Shown: piece after piece, positions 17,021 to 26,098 of the stretch
How the letters are laid out: each line of letters starts with the position of its first letter
Position numbering within the stretch: the first letter of the stretch is position 1
NCBI RefSeq assembly: GCF_000472925.1
Contig: NZ_AXAS01000072.1
Span: 1-33,834, forward strand
Direction: 5' to 3'
From: Bradyrhizobium sp. Ec3.3
GTDB lineage: Bacteria > Pseudomonadota > Alphaproteobacteria > Rhizobiales > Xanthobacteraceae
DNA: 33,834 bases
The notes under the pieces: model-generated
Seen by the model: the letters and a program-made list of their open reading frames with translations, nothing else
Databases searched by the model: none
Told to the model about the DNA's origin: nothing
Made by a program: the position numbers and the translations under genes

Positions 17021-17203
17021 CTAGCTGAGCGGCTCAGCAAATGCACCGGTCGAAGAAACATCAAACTCGTCGATCTCCATGTCCACACTGACTTGAACAT
17101 TCCAGTCCAGGCGCTCCCTAAACACACGATAACGCAGCCGGTGCATCTCGGCGAGATCGCAAATGAACTCGCCGTAGTGGTCGGGGGTGATAAGTTGCAT
17201 CAT
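17021..17203 (-). pseudogene. LuxI-family autoinducer synthase, N-terminal fragment
   Basis: The 60-codon frame starts MMQLITPDHYGEFICDLAEM and continues HRLRYRVFRERLDW and MEIDEFD. This is the N-terminal pattern of acyl-homoserine-lactone synthases: the conserved Arg in RYRVF, a Trp, and the Glu/Asp-Phe-Asp block. After EFD the similarity ends, and a TAG at 17023-17021 closes the frame right at the junction with the cysE fragment. Two thirds of the enzyme, including the acyl-carrier and SAM-site residues further on, are missing. The luxR remnant lies 94 bp upstream on the same strand, the usual luxR-luxI arrangement. Confidence 0.7.
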
Positions 17204-17297
17204 TGCTGCCTCGTGCTTCGCATTTTGCAATAAAGCAGCGCGGCGAGGTCTCGGGCACCTGTGCAATTGCACATGTATACCAGGACAGCAAAGACGC

Positions 17298-17890
17298 CTA
17301 TTTTCGTGATTTGGATCTGGCTAGCAGAACGACCGCCTGTCGAATAGTGCGAACTCCGAGTTTGGCGCGGACATTGTCCAGGTGAAAAGCCGCGGTCCTC
17401 GAAGACAATGTCAAGAATGATCCCGATGTCTCCAGCAGACTTACCTAATGAGGACCATTCAAGACACTCGAGTTCACGAGGCGACAACAATACGCCGGCT
17501 ACGCTTCGAGCGCATTGCAGCGTCGGCCTGGCGTGTGCATGGAAGTACATCGCGATTACACGCAGGACAGTGGCGTACCGCCGTGTCGATCGCTCCAAAT
17601 CATTTCGCCGTCCGTCAGTAGCAAAACTGACGGCGGCGATCGGTCCCGTTTTGTCGTGAATCGGAATCGTAAATCCGCACCGAATGCCAAAGCTAGCAGC
17701 TTCCTCAAATAGATTGCGCTGATGCTCTGACTGCATCGTGGTCCGAAATCGAGCCCCCGGCTTCGGTTCGGCAACGCGAGTCTCTCTAAATCGAACCGTC
17801 GGCCGACACGCTTGCTCGGCAATTTAGCATCCGCGGAATGAGGCTTCAGTGCCGAAATGACAGTCGCTCCGACCACCGCGGGATCGGAAG
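17298..17890 (-). pseudogene. LuxR-family quorum-sensing regulator, frameshifted
   Basis: Minus-strand pieces in different frames add up to a LuxR protein. Near 17885 SDPAVVGATVISALK resembles the start of the ligand-binding core. From about 17800, ARFRTTMQSEHQRNLFEEAA and SFGIRCGFTIPIHDKTGPIA match the autoinducer-binding domain. LLSPRELECLEWSSLGKSAG opens the GerE helix-turn-helix. A frameshift near 17400 moves the rest (SSRTAAFHLDNVRAKLGVRT, IRQAVVLLA) into another frame, ending at 17298. The first 80 or so residues are not recognisable. The gene is inactive unless the frameshifts are sequence errors. Confidence 0.65.
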
Positions 17891-18487
17891 GGGCATGAGA
17901 CGAAAGCGCCTCCTAATGATGAGGTGCGCAAAAGGTGCATCGACAAAGATACGATCCGGCCCACTGATGACCCCGCTCGGGACTCTTGTGAATAAAATGT
18001 GCAACCTGAGCGGACTAGGCGCAGGATTTGGGCGGTGCCGCGGTCGAATTCGACGAAGTTCAGCCGGTCAGCGATGTGAGGATCGCCTGCCACCAGGGAT
18101 CACGTAGATCGGCATGCCTCATGATTGTGCGAGCGATATGAAGGGGTCGATGACTGAACCCTGAATGCCGGAGGCAGGATAGCAGCACCCCTCTTACTCA
18201 CTCAGGTGTTTTAAGGCCCAAGTGCTGGAGATGCGCCCCGAAGCGCGTTTCGATCGAACGCAGACATGGTCGTGAGGCGCGCCAACTGACGACAGTAATG
18301 CAAAGGGGAGGTATCCGTGCCTCCTGGGTTGACGAATTTTGCGCAGAGTTTGGATTATCTACGATCGATTGGAAATCCTGCAGCGTAAAACGAATACTTA
18401 TTGAATTTCGGCTAAGTCTTGGTCTGCTTCGCAAATTTACGGCGCGTCTTCAACTGTACAAGGTTGCTTCAACCGAGGAGTTTGAGA
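17891..18487. other. Region between luxR remnant and ald; holds candidate ald operator
   Basis: About 600 bp without a recognisable gene. Parts of the left half may be further decayed luxR upstream sequence. At 18335-18350 AATTTTGCGCAGAGTT matches the word found before soxB and eutB. A sequence resembling a piece of a nod box (CGATCGATTGGAAATCC near 18361) lacks the remaining conserved blocks, so I do not call it. Confidence 0.4.
18335..18350 (+). promoter_or_regulatory. Candidate operator upstream of ald
   Basis: AATTTTGCGCAGAGTT lies 138 bp before the ald start and fits the shared near-palindrome TTNTGCGCAGAA. Alanine dehydrogenase genes are often under Lrp/AsnC control, which agrees with the two Lrp paralogues in this window. 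This is an inference from the motif only. Confidence 0.4.
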
Positions 18488-19600
18488 ATGAAAGTCGGTG
18501 TTCCCAAGGAAATCAAGACGCACGAATACCGCGTTGGTCTTACCCCTGGAGCTGTCCGCGAGTATGTAGCGGCGGGGCACAGCGTAATGGTCGAGATGAA
18601 TGCCGGGGCTGGCATTGGGGCCACGGATGACAATTATCGCAAAGCTGGTGCGATGATTGTGGACTCGGCTCGCGAGGTGTTCGCATCGAGCGACATGATC
18701 GTGAAGGTGAAAGAGCCCCAGCCGTCAGAATGGACGCAGCTCCGAGAAATGCAAATTCTTTTTACGTACCTGCATCTCGCGCCGGATCCCGAGCAGGCGA
18801 AGGGGCTCCTGAAGTCTGGGTGCACAGCAATCGCTTACGAAACAGTGACTGATGCGCAGGGCGGGCTTCCATTGCTTGCGCCGATGAGTGAGGTTGCAGG
18901 GAGGCTTGCTATCGAGGCGGCGGGCGCGGCCTTGAAACGATATTCGGGCGGGCGGGGACTGTTGATTGGGGGCGTGCCAGGTGTCCAGCCGGCCCGTATC
19001 GTGGTGATCGGGGGCGGTGTTGTGGGCACGCACGCTGCGCGCATGGCTGTGGGACTGGGCGCGGAGGTTACAATTCTCGATCGTTCGATTCCCCGACTCC
19101 GCGAGTTAGACGAACTGTTTGAAGGGCGTGTTCGTACCAGATTCTCGACCATTGAGGCGGTCGAGGAGGAGGTGTTCGTCGCAGATGTCGTAATCGGAGC
19201 GGTTCTTGTTCCTGGAGCTAGCGCGCCGAAGCTCGTCAGCCGCGACATGTTGAGCTCAATGCGCAAAGGCTCGGTGATCGTCGACGTCGCGATCGACCAG
19301 GGCGGATGTTTCGAGACATCGCGCCCGACGACCCATGCCGATCCAACTTACGAGGTCGACGGCGTGATTCACTACTGTGTCGCCAACATGCCCGGAGCCG
19401 TCCCTCTCACCTCCAGCCAGGCTCTCAACAACGCAACTCTTCCATTTGGCTTGGCGCTGGCAAACAGGGGCTTCTCCGCCGTGCTTGAGAATCTACATCT
19501 TCGAGCTGGCCTCAATGTGTATAGAGGTCGGCTGACATATCGGGCTGTAGCCGAGAGTCTTGGTTTGCCGTTTTCACCGATCGATCAGGCCGCGGCCTGA
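18488..19600 (+). CDS. ald: Alanine dehydrogenase
   Basis: The 370-residue NAD-dependent enzyme interconverts L-alanine with pyruvate and ammonia. MKVGVPKEIKTHEYRVGLTP is the classic Ald N-terminus. R15, K75 (in IVKVKEP) and H96 (in TYLHLAPD) sit at the known pyruvate-binding and catalytic positions. The Rossmann motif VVIGGGVVGTHAARMAVGLG binds NAD. The catalytic Asp lies in VDVAIDQGGCFETS, and HYCVANMPGAVP is another family signature. ATG 18488 follows GGAGTTTGAGA, a good ribosome site; a longer frame from 18419 is not family-like. The gene is a single transcription unit closed by the terminator at 19639-19669. In rhizobia AldA makes or uses alanine in free-living cells and bacteroids. It is complete and normal in length. 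Confidence 0.97.
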   Translation: MKVGVPKEIKTHEYRVGLTPGAVREYVAAGHSVMVEMNAGAGIGATDDNYRKAGAMIVDSAREVFASSDMIVKVKEPQPSEWTQLREMQILFTYLHLAPDPEQAKGLLKSGCTAIAYETVTDAQGGLPLLAPMSEVAGRLAIEAAGAALKRYSGGRGLLIGGVPGVQPARIVVIGGGVVGTHAARMAVGLGAEVTILDRSIPRLRELDELFEGRVRTRFSTIEAVEEEVFVADVVIGAVLVPGASAPKLVSRDMLSSMRKGSVIVDVAIDQGGCFETSRPTTHADPTYEVDGVIHYCVANMPGAVPLTSSQALNNATLPFGLALANRGFSAVLENLHLRAGLNVYRGRLTYRAVAESLGLPFSPIDQAAA

Positions 19601-19638
19601 TCCCAGAGGCCCCTTGCGGGTCGTTTCCTCCCTGACTT

Positions 19639-19669
19639 GGGCCACTCCTTCGGGAGTGGCCCTTCTTTT
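19639..19669 (+). terminator. Rho-independent terminator after ald
   Basis: GGGCCACTCC and GGAGTGGCCC form a perfect 10-bp stem with a TTCG tetraloop (19639-19662), followed by TTCTTTT. This is a textbook intrinsic terminator 38 bp after the ald stop. Confidence 0.9.
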
Positions 19670-19814
19670 AGGAACGATCTGCACGTTCGCTCGAAGGTGC
19701 GCCGATTGGACGTCGGAGAGTTCTGGTTGCGCTTGTCCGCGTGCCGGCAGGCGCTCATGCGCCGCTCCCATGCTCCTTGGTGTGTCTTGAAAGTGCCGGC
19801 GGCTGGCGCATTTG

Positions 19815-21485
19815 CTAGCAATCGCGGTGCAGACCGACATGAGTTACAGAGAAATCGGCGAGATCTTCCTTCGGGCGCACCGATCCAAACGGACGTTCCA
19901 GCATGCGTCGGACTCGTAACGGCTCGGAACCAACGTGGAAGCCCGCTGCCTGGCGGTCCAGCGCACGCTCCGACTGCGTCGAACGATCGCGCTGGCGCAG
20001 GTAATCGAACCAGGTCGGACAATGATAGCGCTCAGTCCATAGCTCAGGATCGGCGATATCGCGTGCGATTGACCAGCCATAGGCGCCGTTGCGTTGGCGG
20101 AACAATTGCACGTTCTGCATCAGATTGTGAAAGGCGCGCGCATTCTCCTGCGCGACGCGATATTCAATTTCGACCACCAGGGGACCGCTTCGCCCGGTAA
20201 GCGGCAGCCGTACCTCCGGATCGTCAAGCATTTCGGCCTCTTCACCCCGTGCGCCGATCCGCGGCATGCGCAAGCAGACTCCCAATAGCGGCGAAATCGT
20301 AAGCAGGGCCGCCGAAACCAGCAACGCCGATTGGACACCGGTGACATCGGTCAAATGTCCCCAGCCCCAGCTGCCCACCGCAATCCCACCTGAGCCCGCG
20401 GCCTGATAAGCCGCAAGGGACCGACCGGCAACCCAGCGTGGGACTGAGAGTTGTACACCAATACTGAACAGAACCCACGCCATCATCCACACGCCCCCCG
20501 CCAGAACAAGCGCGACGGCCGTCAGTACCGGCTCTCGGCTCAGCGCTACGGCGGCAACCGCTCCAGCCATCGTCAGCGCACAAGCGCGGATCGCTGCCTC
20601 GCCGCTCAAGCGCTTACGCACCTCGGGCACCTTGAAAGCACCAATTACCGCGCCCAGCCCGAAGGCGCTGAGCATGATGCCGTATGTCCCCGCGCCGCCG
20701 TGCAGGAGATCGCGTGCGACAAGAGGCATCAGCGCAGTGATTGCACCGCCAATCACGCCAGTTACCATCGCGCGGATCAAAACAATCTTAATCGACGGCG
20801 AATTACCAATGTAGCGTACGCCCGAAATGATCGCGCGACTCAGCTTCTCCGGTGGCAGACGCGAAGGTTCGGCTATCCGCTTCCATAAAAATAGCGCGAG
20901 CATCAGCGGCAAATACAGTAGCACGTTGAGTGCAAACGCAACTACTGCGCTGGCGGTAGCAACGACAATTCCGCCGATCGCCGGGCCCACGCTGCGGGCG
21001 ATGTTGTAGCTTATTCCGTTCAGCGCGACCGCGGCAGGCAAGGCTTCCGAGGGCACCTGTTCGCTGACCGACGATTGCCAGGCCGGGCCCATCAGTGCCA
21101 TGCCACTGCCGACGGCAAAGCAGAGTGCTAGCAGGAGGTTTGGCGTGATCAAGTTTAACCAGGCAAGTGCGGTCAATGCAGTCGCGCCGGCGAGCGTGAT
21201 GCTTAACGCCGTCAGTGCGACAATGCGCCTATCATGCATGTCGGCAACAGCGCCGGCGGGAATCGAAATCAGCATCACTGGGAGCATCAGCGCGGTCTGC
21301 ACGAGCGCGACCTTATCGGCGGATGATGTCATCTGTGTCATTGCCCAAGCCGCTCCGACCCCCTGAATGAGAATGCCGAGATTTGAGAACAGGCTTGCAA
21401 GCCAGATGCGGCGAAATGTCGGAAATCGTAACGGAACCGTAATGCCGTCTCGATCGAGCGCAGGAGGTTTCGACGATTCGCTCAT
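19815..21485 (-). CDS. MFS transporter (EntS/MFS_3-type exporter) with C-terminal soluble domain
   Basis: The 556-residue protein starts MSESSKPPALDRDGITVPLR at ATG 21485 behind GGAGGT. About twelve membrane helices follow, with MFS signatures VADMHDRRIVALTALSI in the loop between helices 2 and 3 and GPAWQSSVSEQVPSEALPAA between helices 4 and 5. This pattern is typical of the EntS-like MFS_3 family of drug and siderophore exporters. The last 130 or so residues are soluble (EIEYRVAQENARAFHNLMQN, GAYGWSIARDIADPELWTER, YHCPTWFDYLRQRDR) and resemble the antibiotic-monooxygenase-like tail common in this family in Rhizobiales. The final residues DFSVTHVGLHRDC look unlike a conserved end, so a late frameshift is possible. 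The substrate is unknown. It is transcribed alone, away from the Lrp gene. Confidence 0.85.
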   Translation of the reverse strand: MSESSKPPALDRDGITVPLRFPTFRRIWLASLFSNLGILIQGVGAAWAMTQMTSSADKVALVQTALMLPVMLISIPAGAVADMHDRRIVALTALSITLAGATALTALAWLNLITPNLLLALCFAVGSGMALMGPAWQSSVSEQVPSEALPAAVALNGISYNIARSVGPAIGGIVVATASAVVAFALNVLLYLPLMLALFLWKRIAEPSRLPPEKLSRAIISGVRYIGNSPSIKIVLIRAMVTGVIGGAITALMPLVARDLLHGGAGTYGIMLSAFGLGAVIGAFKVPEVRKRLSGEAAIRACALTMAGAVAAVALSREPVLTAVALVLAGGVWMMAWVLFSIGVQLSVPRWVAGRSLAAYQAAGSGGIAVGSWGWGHLTDVTGVQSALLVSAALLTISPLLGVCLRMPRIGARGEEAEMLDDPEVRLPLTGRSGPLVVEIEYRVAQENARAFHNLMQNVQLFRQRNGAYGWSIARDIADPELWTERYHCPTWFDYLRQRDRSTQSERALDRQAAGFHVGSEPLRVRRMLERPFGSVRPKEDLADFSVTHVGLHRDC

Positions 21486-22101
21486 TAATACCTCCAGCTT
21501 GAACCTCGCCGATCCGATCCCGAACCAAACCAGGATGGCGCGGCAGAATTCATCTCCCGTAAGCGGGCAAGCCGTTCTTCCAGCCTCGCCAGTCTTGAGC
21601 CGTCTGAGTTCCGAAATTTTCGGTTGCGGGCGTCCGGAGTCATTGAGCGCTACCATCGGTGACATCGCGTGCGAGCTTCTCGCGCCGCGATGTTGAACCG
21701 ATTTCTGTCATGAGCGCTGCTTAATGTTTCCGACATGGCGGGCTCTGGCGCAGACCCAATTGGGATCTCTGGGCGGAGGTCATGCCTGTAACAGAGGGCA
21801 GCGCCCGACGAGTTCCTAAATACTTGGCGAGGGGAATGGTCGGGCAACTGAATGAGCTCGAGATTTGCGGTCGTCATTCGAACATGACGGGCGGCGAATG
21901 ACTTCACTGGCGGCGAATGACTTCGCTTCAAGTCCATCAGAGTAGAGCGGGGACGACGCGGATTTTGAGCGTTGTACGGGAGGGAACGAAGAAAAAGAGC
22001 GCTATTCGTAGCATCAGGCTCGTCCTGGCAAACGACATCGGGCGATCCAGAAACTGCACATCAGGATATCAGGGCCACCACTCTGCCGGGAATGCGTTCC
22101 A
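21486..22101. other. Promoter region of MFS gene and small repeats; no gene seen
   Basis: About 615 bp lie between the MFS start and the end of the first lrp gene. The repeat at 21873-21924 is the only clear structure. Open frames on either strand (for example 21650-21937 minus) are low in similarity and I do not call them. Confidence 0.45.
21873..21924. repeat. Tandem 16-bp repeat with inverted partner
   Basis: GGCGGCGAATGACTTC occurs at 21890-21905 and again at 21909-21924, a 19-bp period. GTCATTCG at 21873-21880 is the inverse of CGAATGAC inside both copies, so a hairpin with a 14-base loop can form with the first copy. It is too short to place in a known family; it may be an operator or simple slippage. 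Confidence 0.5.
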
Positions 22102-22575
22102 TCAGTCCTCCGGATTTGTGACTGGAACGGCCAAGCCCGTCTTTACGCGGTCCATGATGACCATCGTCTTGAAGCCCTTGATGTCGGAATTCTCGTAAAA
22201 AAACCGGCGCGTGAATTGCTCATAATCTTCCATGCTCCGGGCGGTGACATAGAGGACGAAGTCTGCATCACCCGTAACATAGAATCCGTTGACGACTTCA
22301 ACCGACGATTTGATGCCTTTCTTGAACCGATCGACGATATCGGAACGCTCCCGCTCGAGACTAACCAACACGAGCATCTGAATAGGTCTTCCGACTGCCT
22401 TCGGCGATACGATTGAGACATCGGCCTCGATGATGCCATCGGAGCGCAGCCTCTTCAGGCGTCGTTGACACGCAGTGGCGGACAGCCCGGCCATTTTGCT
22501 GATCGCGTCCGAAGTCAGCCGATTGTTCTTTTGCACGATTTCAAGAATGCGAGCGTCTATTCGGTCATATTGCAA
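22102..22575 (-). CDS. Lrp/AsnC family transcriptional regulator (copy 1)
   Basis: The 157-residue regulator starts MQYDRIDARILEIVQKNNRL. A helix-turn-helix lies at about residues 20-45 (TSDAISKMAGLSATACQRRL) with the family signature RLKRLRSDGIIEADVSIVSP, followed by the RAM ligand-binding domain (VVNGFYVTGDADFVLYVTAR). Such proteins sense amino acids and control nearby catabolic genes. It is divergent from the semialdehyde dehydrogenase/aminotransferase operon across a 156-bp region, the usual arrangement of a local regulator with its target. In the ectoine catabolic clusters of marine alphaproteobacteria an AsnC gene likewise accompanies ssd and atf genes. It is about 85% identical to copy 2 (27176-27652), so the pair are recent paralogues. 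Confidence 0.93.
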   Translation of the reverse strand: MQYDRIDARILEIVQKNNRLTSDAISKMAGLSATACQRRLKRLRSDGIIEADVSIVSPKAVGRPIQMLVLVSLERERSDIVDRFKKGIKSSVEVVNGFYVTGDADFVLYVTARSMEDYEQFTRRFFYENSDIKGFKTMVIMDRVKTGLAVPVTNPED

Positions 22576-22731
22576 AGCCAGCTCCCCGCCTTCTGGTCTA
22601 ATTCATCACAAAACCGCCGGTACCTGCTGGAAATCATCCGAATGGCGGGAAATGCGACGCAAATATGTTTGCCACATCAGTATCCTGATTGCCTAGACAG
22701 TTTCAACAAACGACGGTGCGGACTTTCATAG
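22576..22731. promoter_or_regulatory. Divergent promoter region, lrp copy 1 / semialdehyde dehydrogenase
   Basis: This 156-bp region must hold both promoters. It shares clear blocks with the region beside lrp copy 2: GAAATCAT, then GCGACGCAAA (22654-22663), then TATCCTGATTGC (22681-22692), in the same order and nearly the same spacing. GACGCAAA also occurs before the transporter operon, folD and the M20 amidohydrolase gene. These blocks are the best candidates for the Lrp binding sites. Confidence 0.55.
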
Positions 22732-24246
22732 ATGGTCTTCCAGAGCGTTCGACCCAAGAGTCCTCAACTGGCAGGCGTTGTCGCGAAACATCTCCAAGCT
22801 CTTCGCCGCCGCGACTTCGTTGCGGGGACCGCCCTGATCGACGGGCGTTGGAGTTCGGGCGGAGAAACTGACGTCGTGCTCGATCCCGCGAGTGGTGATG
22901 AGATCGCGCGTGTTGCCCGTTGCAGTGCAGCGGATATGGACCGCGCCATTGAAGCCGCCGAACGGGCTTTTCCTGCTTGGCGAGCGCTGCTGCCCGCCAA
23001 ACGTGGCGAGATTCTCAGGCGTTGGGCGTCATTGCTGCGCGCCCATTCTGAGGAGCTTGCCGTGTTGGTGACGAGCGAACAGGGCAAGCCGCTCGCTGAG
23101 GCGCGGCACGAGATTGAATATGGCGCCGGATTTCTCGATTGGTTCTCCGCAGAGGGTGAGCGTGCATACGGAGAGACCATCCCGAGCCACAAAGCTGCAA
23201 GTCAGCTTCAGGTGCGCATGCAGCCAATTGGTGTCGCGGCGGCTATCACTCCGTGGAATTTTCCTGTCGCGATGATTACTCGAAAAGCGGGAGCTGCGCT
23301 CGCAGCCGGTTGCCCGATCATTGTCAAACCGGCTCCGGAGACGCCGCTCTCGGCTCTCGCTGTGGCTAGGCTTGCCGAAGAGGCCGGCGCGCCGGCCGGC
23401 GTATTTCAGGCGGTGAGTGGTGATCCCGTCGAACTTTCGGCGCCACTGCTTCGCGATCCGCGAATACGAGCGCTCTCGTTTACGGGTTCTACCCAGGTCG
23501 GCCGTTTGCTGCTCAAGGGAGCAGCAGACACAGTCAAGAAAGTCTCGCTCGAGCTTGGTGGGCACGCCCCGTTCCTTGTCTTTGAGGATGTCGACCTTGA
23601 TAAGGCCGTAACAGGAGCGATGGCCGCGAAATTCGCTACCTCTGGTCAGGATTGTTTGGCTGCTAACCGCATTTACGTGCAGCGGGGCATCTACGCGGCC
23701 TTCGTTGAGGAGTTCGCTGCAGCCATCGCCAAACTCAAAATCGGTCATGGTCTAGAGCCTACGACGGATATCGGTCCGATGACCAAGTTGTCCGTCGCTA
23801 GCAAATGCAAGGCACAAATCGATGATGCGGTGATGAAAGGAGCGCGGGCTAGTGCTGCGCGTCTCAGCGACGGCCTTGGTCCGAACTTCGTTGCTCCGAC
23901 GCTTCTTAGCGATGTAACTGAAGAGATGCTCATCACCCATGAGGAGACCTTTGGACCGGTCGCAGCCGTGCTTCCGTTTGATTCCGAAGAAGAGGTCATT
24001 GCGAAAGCAAATGCGAGCGAGGTGGGTTTGGCCGCCTATGTCTACACCGACAGTCTGCGCCGAGCGCTGCGACTTTCAGAGCGGATCGAGTACGGCATGG
24101 TCGGCGTGAATACGGCTTCATTCACCGGTCCGCCTGTTCCCTTTGGCGGATGGAAGCAGTCCGGACTCGGTCGTGAGGGCTCACGACACGGCTTGGCGGA
24201 GTACATGGAGCTAAAATACGTCTGCTTTGGCGACTTGGCGGCTTAG
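22732..24246 (+). CDS. gabD: NAD(P)-dependent semialdehyde dehydrogenase (succinate-semialdehyde dehydrogenase-like)
   Basis: The 504-residue aldehyde dehydrogenase has N176 in ITPWNFP, K199 in IIVKPAPETP, E274 in SLELGGHAPFLVFEDVD and the catalytic C308 in SGQDCLAANRIYVQ. The layout VALIDGxW through EYMELKYVC is that of the GabD branch. It would oxidise succinate semialdehyde or a related omega-semialdehyde, such as aspartate semialdehyde in the ectoine route, to the dicarboxylic acid. The start at ATG 22732 gives about 25 residues more than typical GabD; no strong ribosome site is visible, so a later start is possible. The aminotransferase gene follows after 11 bp, so the pair form an operon in which the transaminase makes the semialdehyde that this enzyme oxidises. 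Confidence 0.9.
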   Translation: MVFQSVRPKSPQLAGVVAKHLQALRRRDFVAGTALIDGRWSSGGETDVVLDPASGDEIARVARCSAADMDRAIEAAERAFPAWRALLPAKRGEILRRWASLLRAHSEELAVLVTSEQGKPLAEARHEIEYGAGFLDWFSAEGERAYGETIPSHKAASQLQVRMQPIGVAAAITPWNFPVAMITRKAGAALAAGCPIIVKPAPETPLSALAVARLAEEAGAPAGVFQAVSGDPVELSAPLLRDPRIRALSFTGSTQVGRLLLKGAADTVKKVSLELGGHAPFLVFEDVDLDKAVTGAMAAKFATSGQDCLAANRIYVQRGIYAAFVEEFAAAIAKLKIGHGLEPTTDIGPMTKLSVASKCKAQIDDAVMKGARASAARLSDGLGPNFVAPTLLSDVTEEMLITHEETFGPVAAVLPFDSEEEVIAKANASEVGLAAYVYTDSLRRALRLSERIEYGMVGVNTASFTGPPVPFGGWKQSGLGREGSRHGLAEYMELKYVCFGDLAA

Positions 24247-24257
24247 GAGAAAGTATA

Positions 24258-25655
24258 ATGGACATTAAAACCATCGCTGAACAGGATCGATCAACTGTCC
24301 TCCATCCATTCACTCAACTCAAAGACTTCGCTACCGGCAAGCTTGGCGATCCAACGATCGTCACGGGCGGCAAAGGTATTCGCATCGAAGACGCGCAAGG
24401 ACGCACCTACATCGATGGCTTCGCTGGTTTGTATTGTGTAAACATCGGTTATGGTCGCGCCGAAGTGGCTGAAGCCATCGCGCGGCAGGCTTACAATTTG
24501 GCCTATTATCATGCGTACGCGGCTCATACGACTGAAGAATTGGCGAGGCTGTCGGATCGACTGGTGCGAATGGCGCCAGGCAAGCCAAGCAAAGTATTCT
24601 ATGGAATGTCTGGATCGGATGCCAACGAGACCCAGGCAAAACTTGTTTGGTATTACAACAATCTGCGGGGCCACCCCCGAAAGAAAAAGATCATCTCGCG
24701 TGAGCGAGGGTACCACGGCTGTTCGGTCATATCTGGTTCAATGACAGGTATGTCTTTCTATCACGATCATATGGATCTTCCATTCCCTGGTGTTCTGCAT
24801 ACAGGTGCACCGCATCACTACTGGGGGGCTGAGCCAGGGGAATCGGAGGAGGACTTTTCTCGCCGACGCGCTGCTGAGCTGGAGGCATTGATCGTGAAGG
24901 AGGGGCCCGAGACAGTCGGGGCGTTCATCGCCGAGCCCGTCTTGGGTACGGGCGGGATCACGCCGCCTCCCAGCGGCTACTGGCGTGAAATTCAGAGCGT
25001 GCTAAGTCGCTACGACGTCCTGTTGATTGCCGATGAGGTAATTTGTGGATTCGGTCGAACCGGCGCTAATTTCGGTAGCTTGCTTTATGGAATGGAGCCG
25101 GACCTGGTCACTGTCGCCAAAGGTCTAACTTCCGGCTATGTCCCGCTTTCGGGAGCTATCGTCGGCGAGAGAGTTTACGCTGTTATGGAAGAGGCCGCGG
25201 ATCGCATCGGGTCATTTTCGCACGGGTATACCTATTCTGGCCATCCGATTGCGGCAGCGGCTGCGAATGCAGTCCTCGACATTGTCGAGAAGGAGCGGCT
25301 AAGCGATCGCGCGAAGTCTGTGGGGGCGCATTTCCAGAAGAGACTTAAGGAATGCTTTGCGCAGTTGGAAATCGTTGGAGAAGTTCGGGGGGTGGGGTTG
25401 CTTGGCGCCGTTGAGTTTGTCGCTGACCGCCAGACCAAGCGGCGATTTGACGCAGACCTCAAGGTGGGTGCTCGCATTTCGAAGGCTGCTCGCGATCGGG
25501 GTCTTATCGCGCGGGCTATGCCCCATGGAGACATTCTCGGCTTTGCCCCGCCTCTGGTTGTTTCGGAGAGCGAGATCGACGAAATCGTTGATCTCGCCTA
25601 TCGAGCAACTAAGCAAGTAATGGACGAGTTGGCGAGCGACGGGGAAGCCACCTGA
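24258..25655 (+). CDS. Class III PLP-dependent omega-aminotransferase
   Basis: The 465-residue aminotransferase starts MDIKTIAEQDRSTVLHPFTQ at ATG 24258, after TAGGAGAAAGT. It has the class III signature LLIADEVICGFGRTG (D259 contacts PLP) and the Schiff-base lysine K288 in TVAKGLTSGYVPLSG. GMSGSDANETQAKLVWYYNN binds the cofactor phosphate. The YHAYAAHTTEEL region resembles the putrescine/beta-alanine/diaminobutyrate subgroup (SpuC- or DoeD-like). It moves a terminal amino group to pyruvate or 2-oxoglutarate and hands a semialdehyde to the dehydrogenase encoded just upstream. With an adjacent AsnC gene, the trio matches asnC-ssd-atf of ectoine degradation clusters, but GABA, beta-alanine or polyamine substrates fit equally well. 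Intact and of normal length. Confidence 0.92.
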   Translation: MDIKTIAEQDRSTVLHPFTQLKDFATGKLGDPTIVTGGKGIRIEDAQGRTYIDGFAGLYCVNIGYGRAEVAEAIARQAYNLAYYHAYAAHTTEELARLSDRLVRMAPGKPSKVFYGMSGSDANETQAKLVWYYNNLRGHPRKKKIISRERGYHGCSVISGSMTGMSFYHDHMDLPFPGVLHTGAPHHYWGAEPGESEEDFSRRRAAELEALIVKEGPETVGAFIAEPVLGTGGITPPPSGYWREIQSVLSRYDVLLIADEVICGFGRTGANFGSLLYGMEPDLVTVAKGLTSGYVPLSGAIVGERVYAVMEEAADRIGSFSHGYTYSGHPIAAAAANAVLDIVEKERLSDRAKSVGAHFQKRLKECFAQLEIVGEVRGVGLLGAVEFVADRQTKRRFDADLKVGARISKAARDRGLIARAMPHGDILGFAPPLVVSESEIDEIVDLAYRATKQVMDELASDGEAT

Positions 25656-26098
25656 GCTTACATGGGGTCCGAGCTTTCTTCCGTCTGCCAAAACGGCCGG
25701 TCAACAGCTCTGGTCTTGACGCACGCTAGGTATGCCCTTCGACACCTCTTGGGCGTTATCCGTTATGGCTCTACCTCCGCCACGAACCACCTCGATCAGG
25801 AACCCTAAGAGCCTGGCCACAGCAGCGAGCATAGGCGGCGAATTCGTCCAATTGTTCGCCGAATTTTAGGGCTTCGGGAAGGCGCCTTCGAGCGACTTTC
25901 ATCCTCAGAGCGGCTCAATAAGGACGAAGCGTTTTGCGTCGCCCTTGAGCCATCCCTCAGCGCGAGGAGTCCAAAGCCAAACGCTACGATCTTCATGCGT
26001 TTGATTGGCACGGTCGGGGATCAACGGAGCAGGATTTCCTTTGCTGTTGGCGCCCTCGCGCCGCCACCTAACTCGGCGAGCATCGCTGGAGCTGGACC
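25656..26098. other. Intergenic region before folD
   Basis: This 443-bp stretch has no recognisable gene. It contains an inverted repeat GGCGAA (25837-25842) / TTCGCC (25855-25860) and one TTTGCGTC word (25933-25940), which is the inverse of the GACGCAAA word seen in four other promoter regions. I found no riboswitch-like fold by eye. Confidence 0.4.

Noticed and set aside
18330..18380. Possible nod box near CGATCGATTGG upstream of ald
   Set aside because: Only one short block resembles the nod-box consensus; the ATC-N9-GAT pairs and the remaining conserved blocks are missing.
25656..26098. Folate riboswitch before folD
   Set aside because: Only a short 6-bp inverted repeat is visible; no conserved riboswitch core could be recognised.
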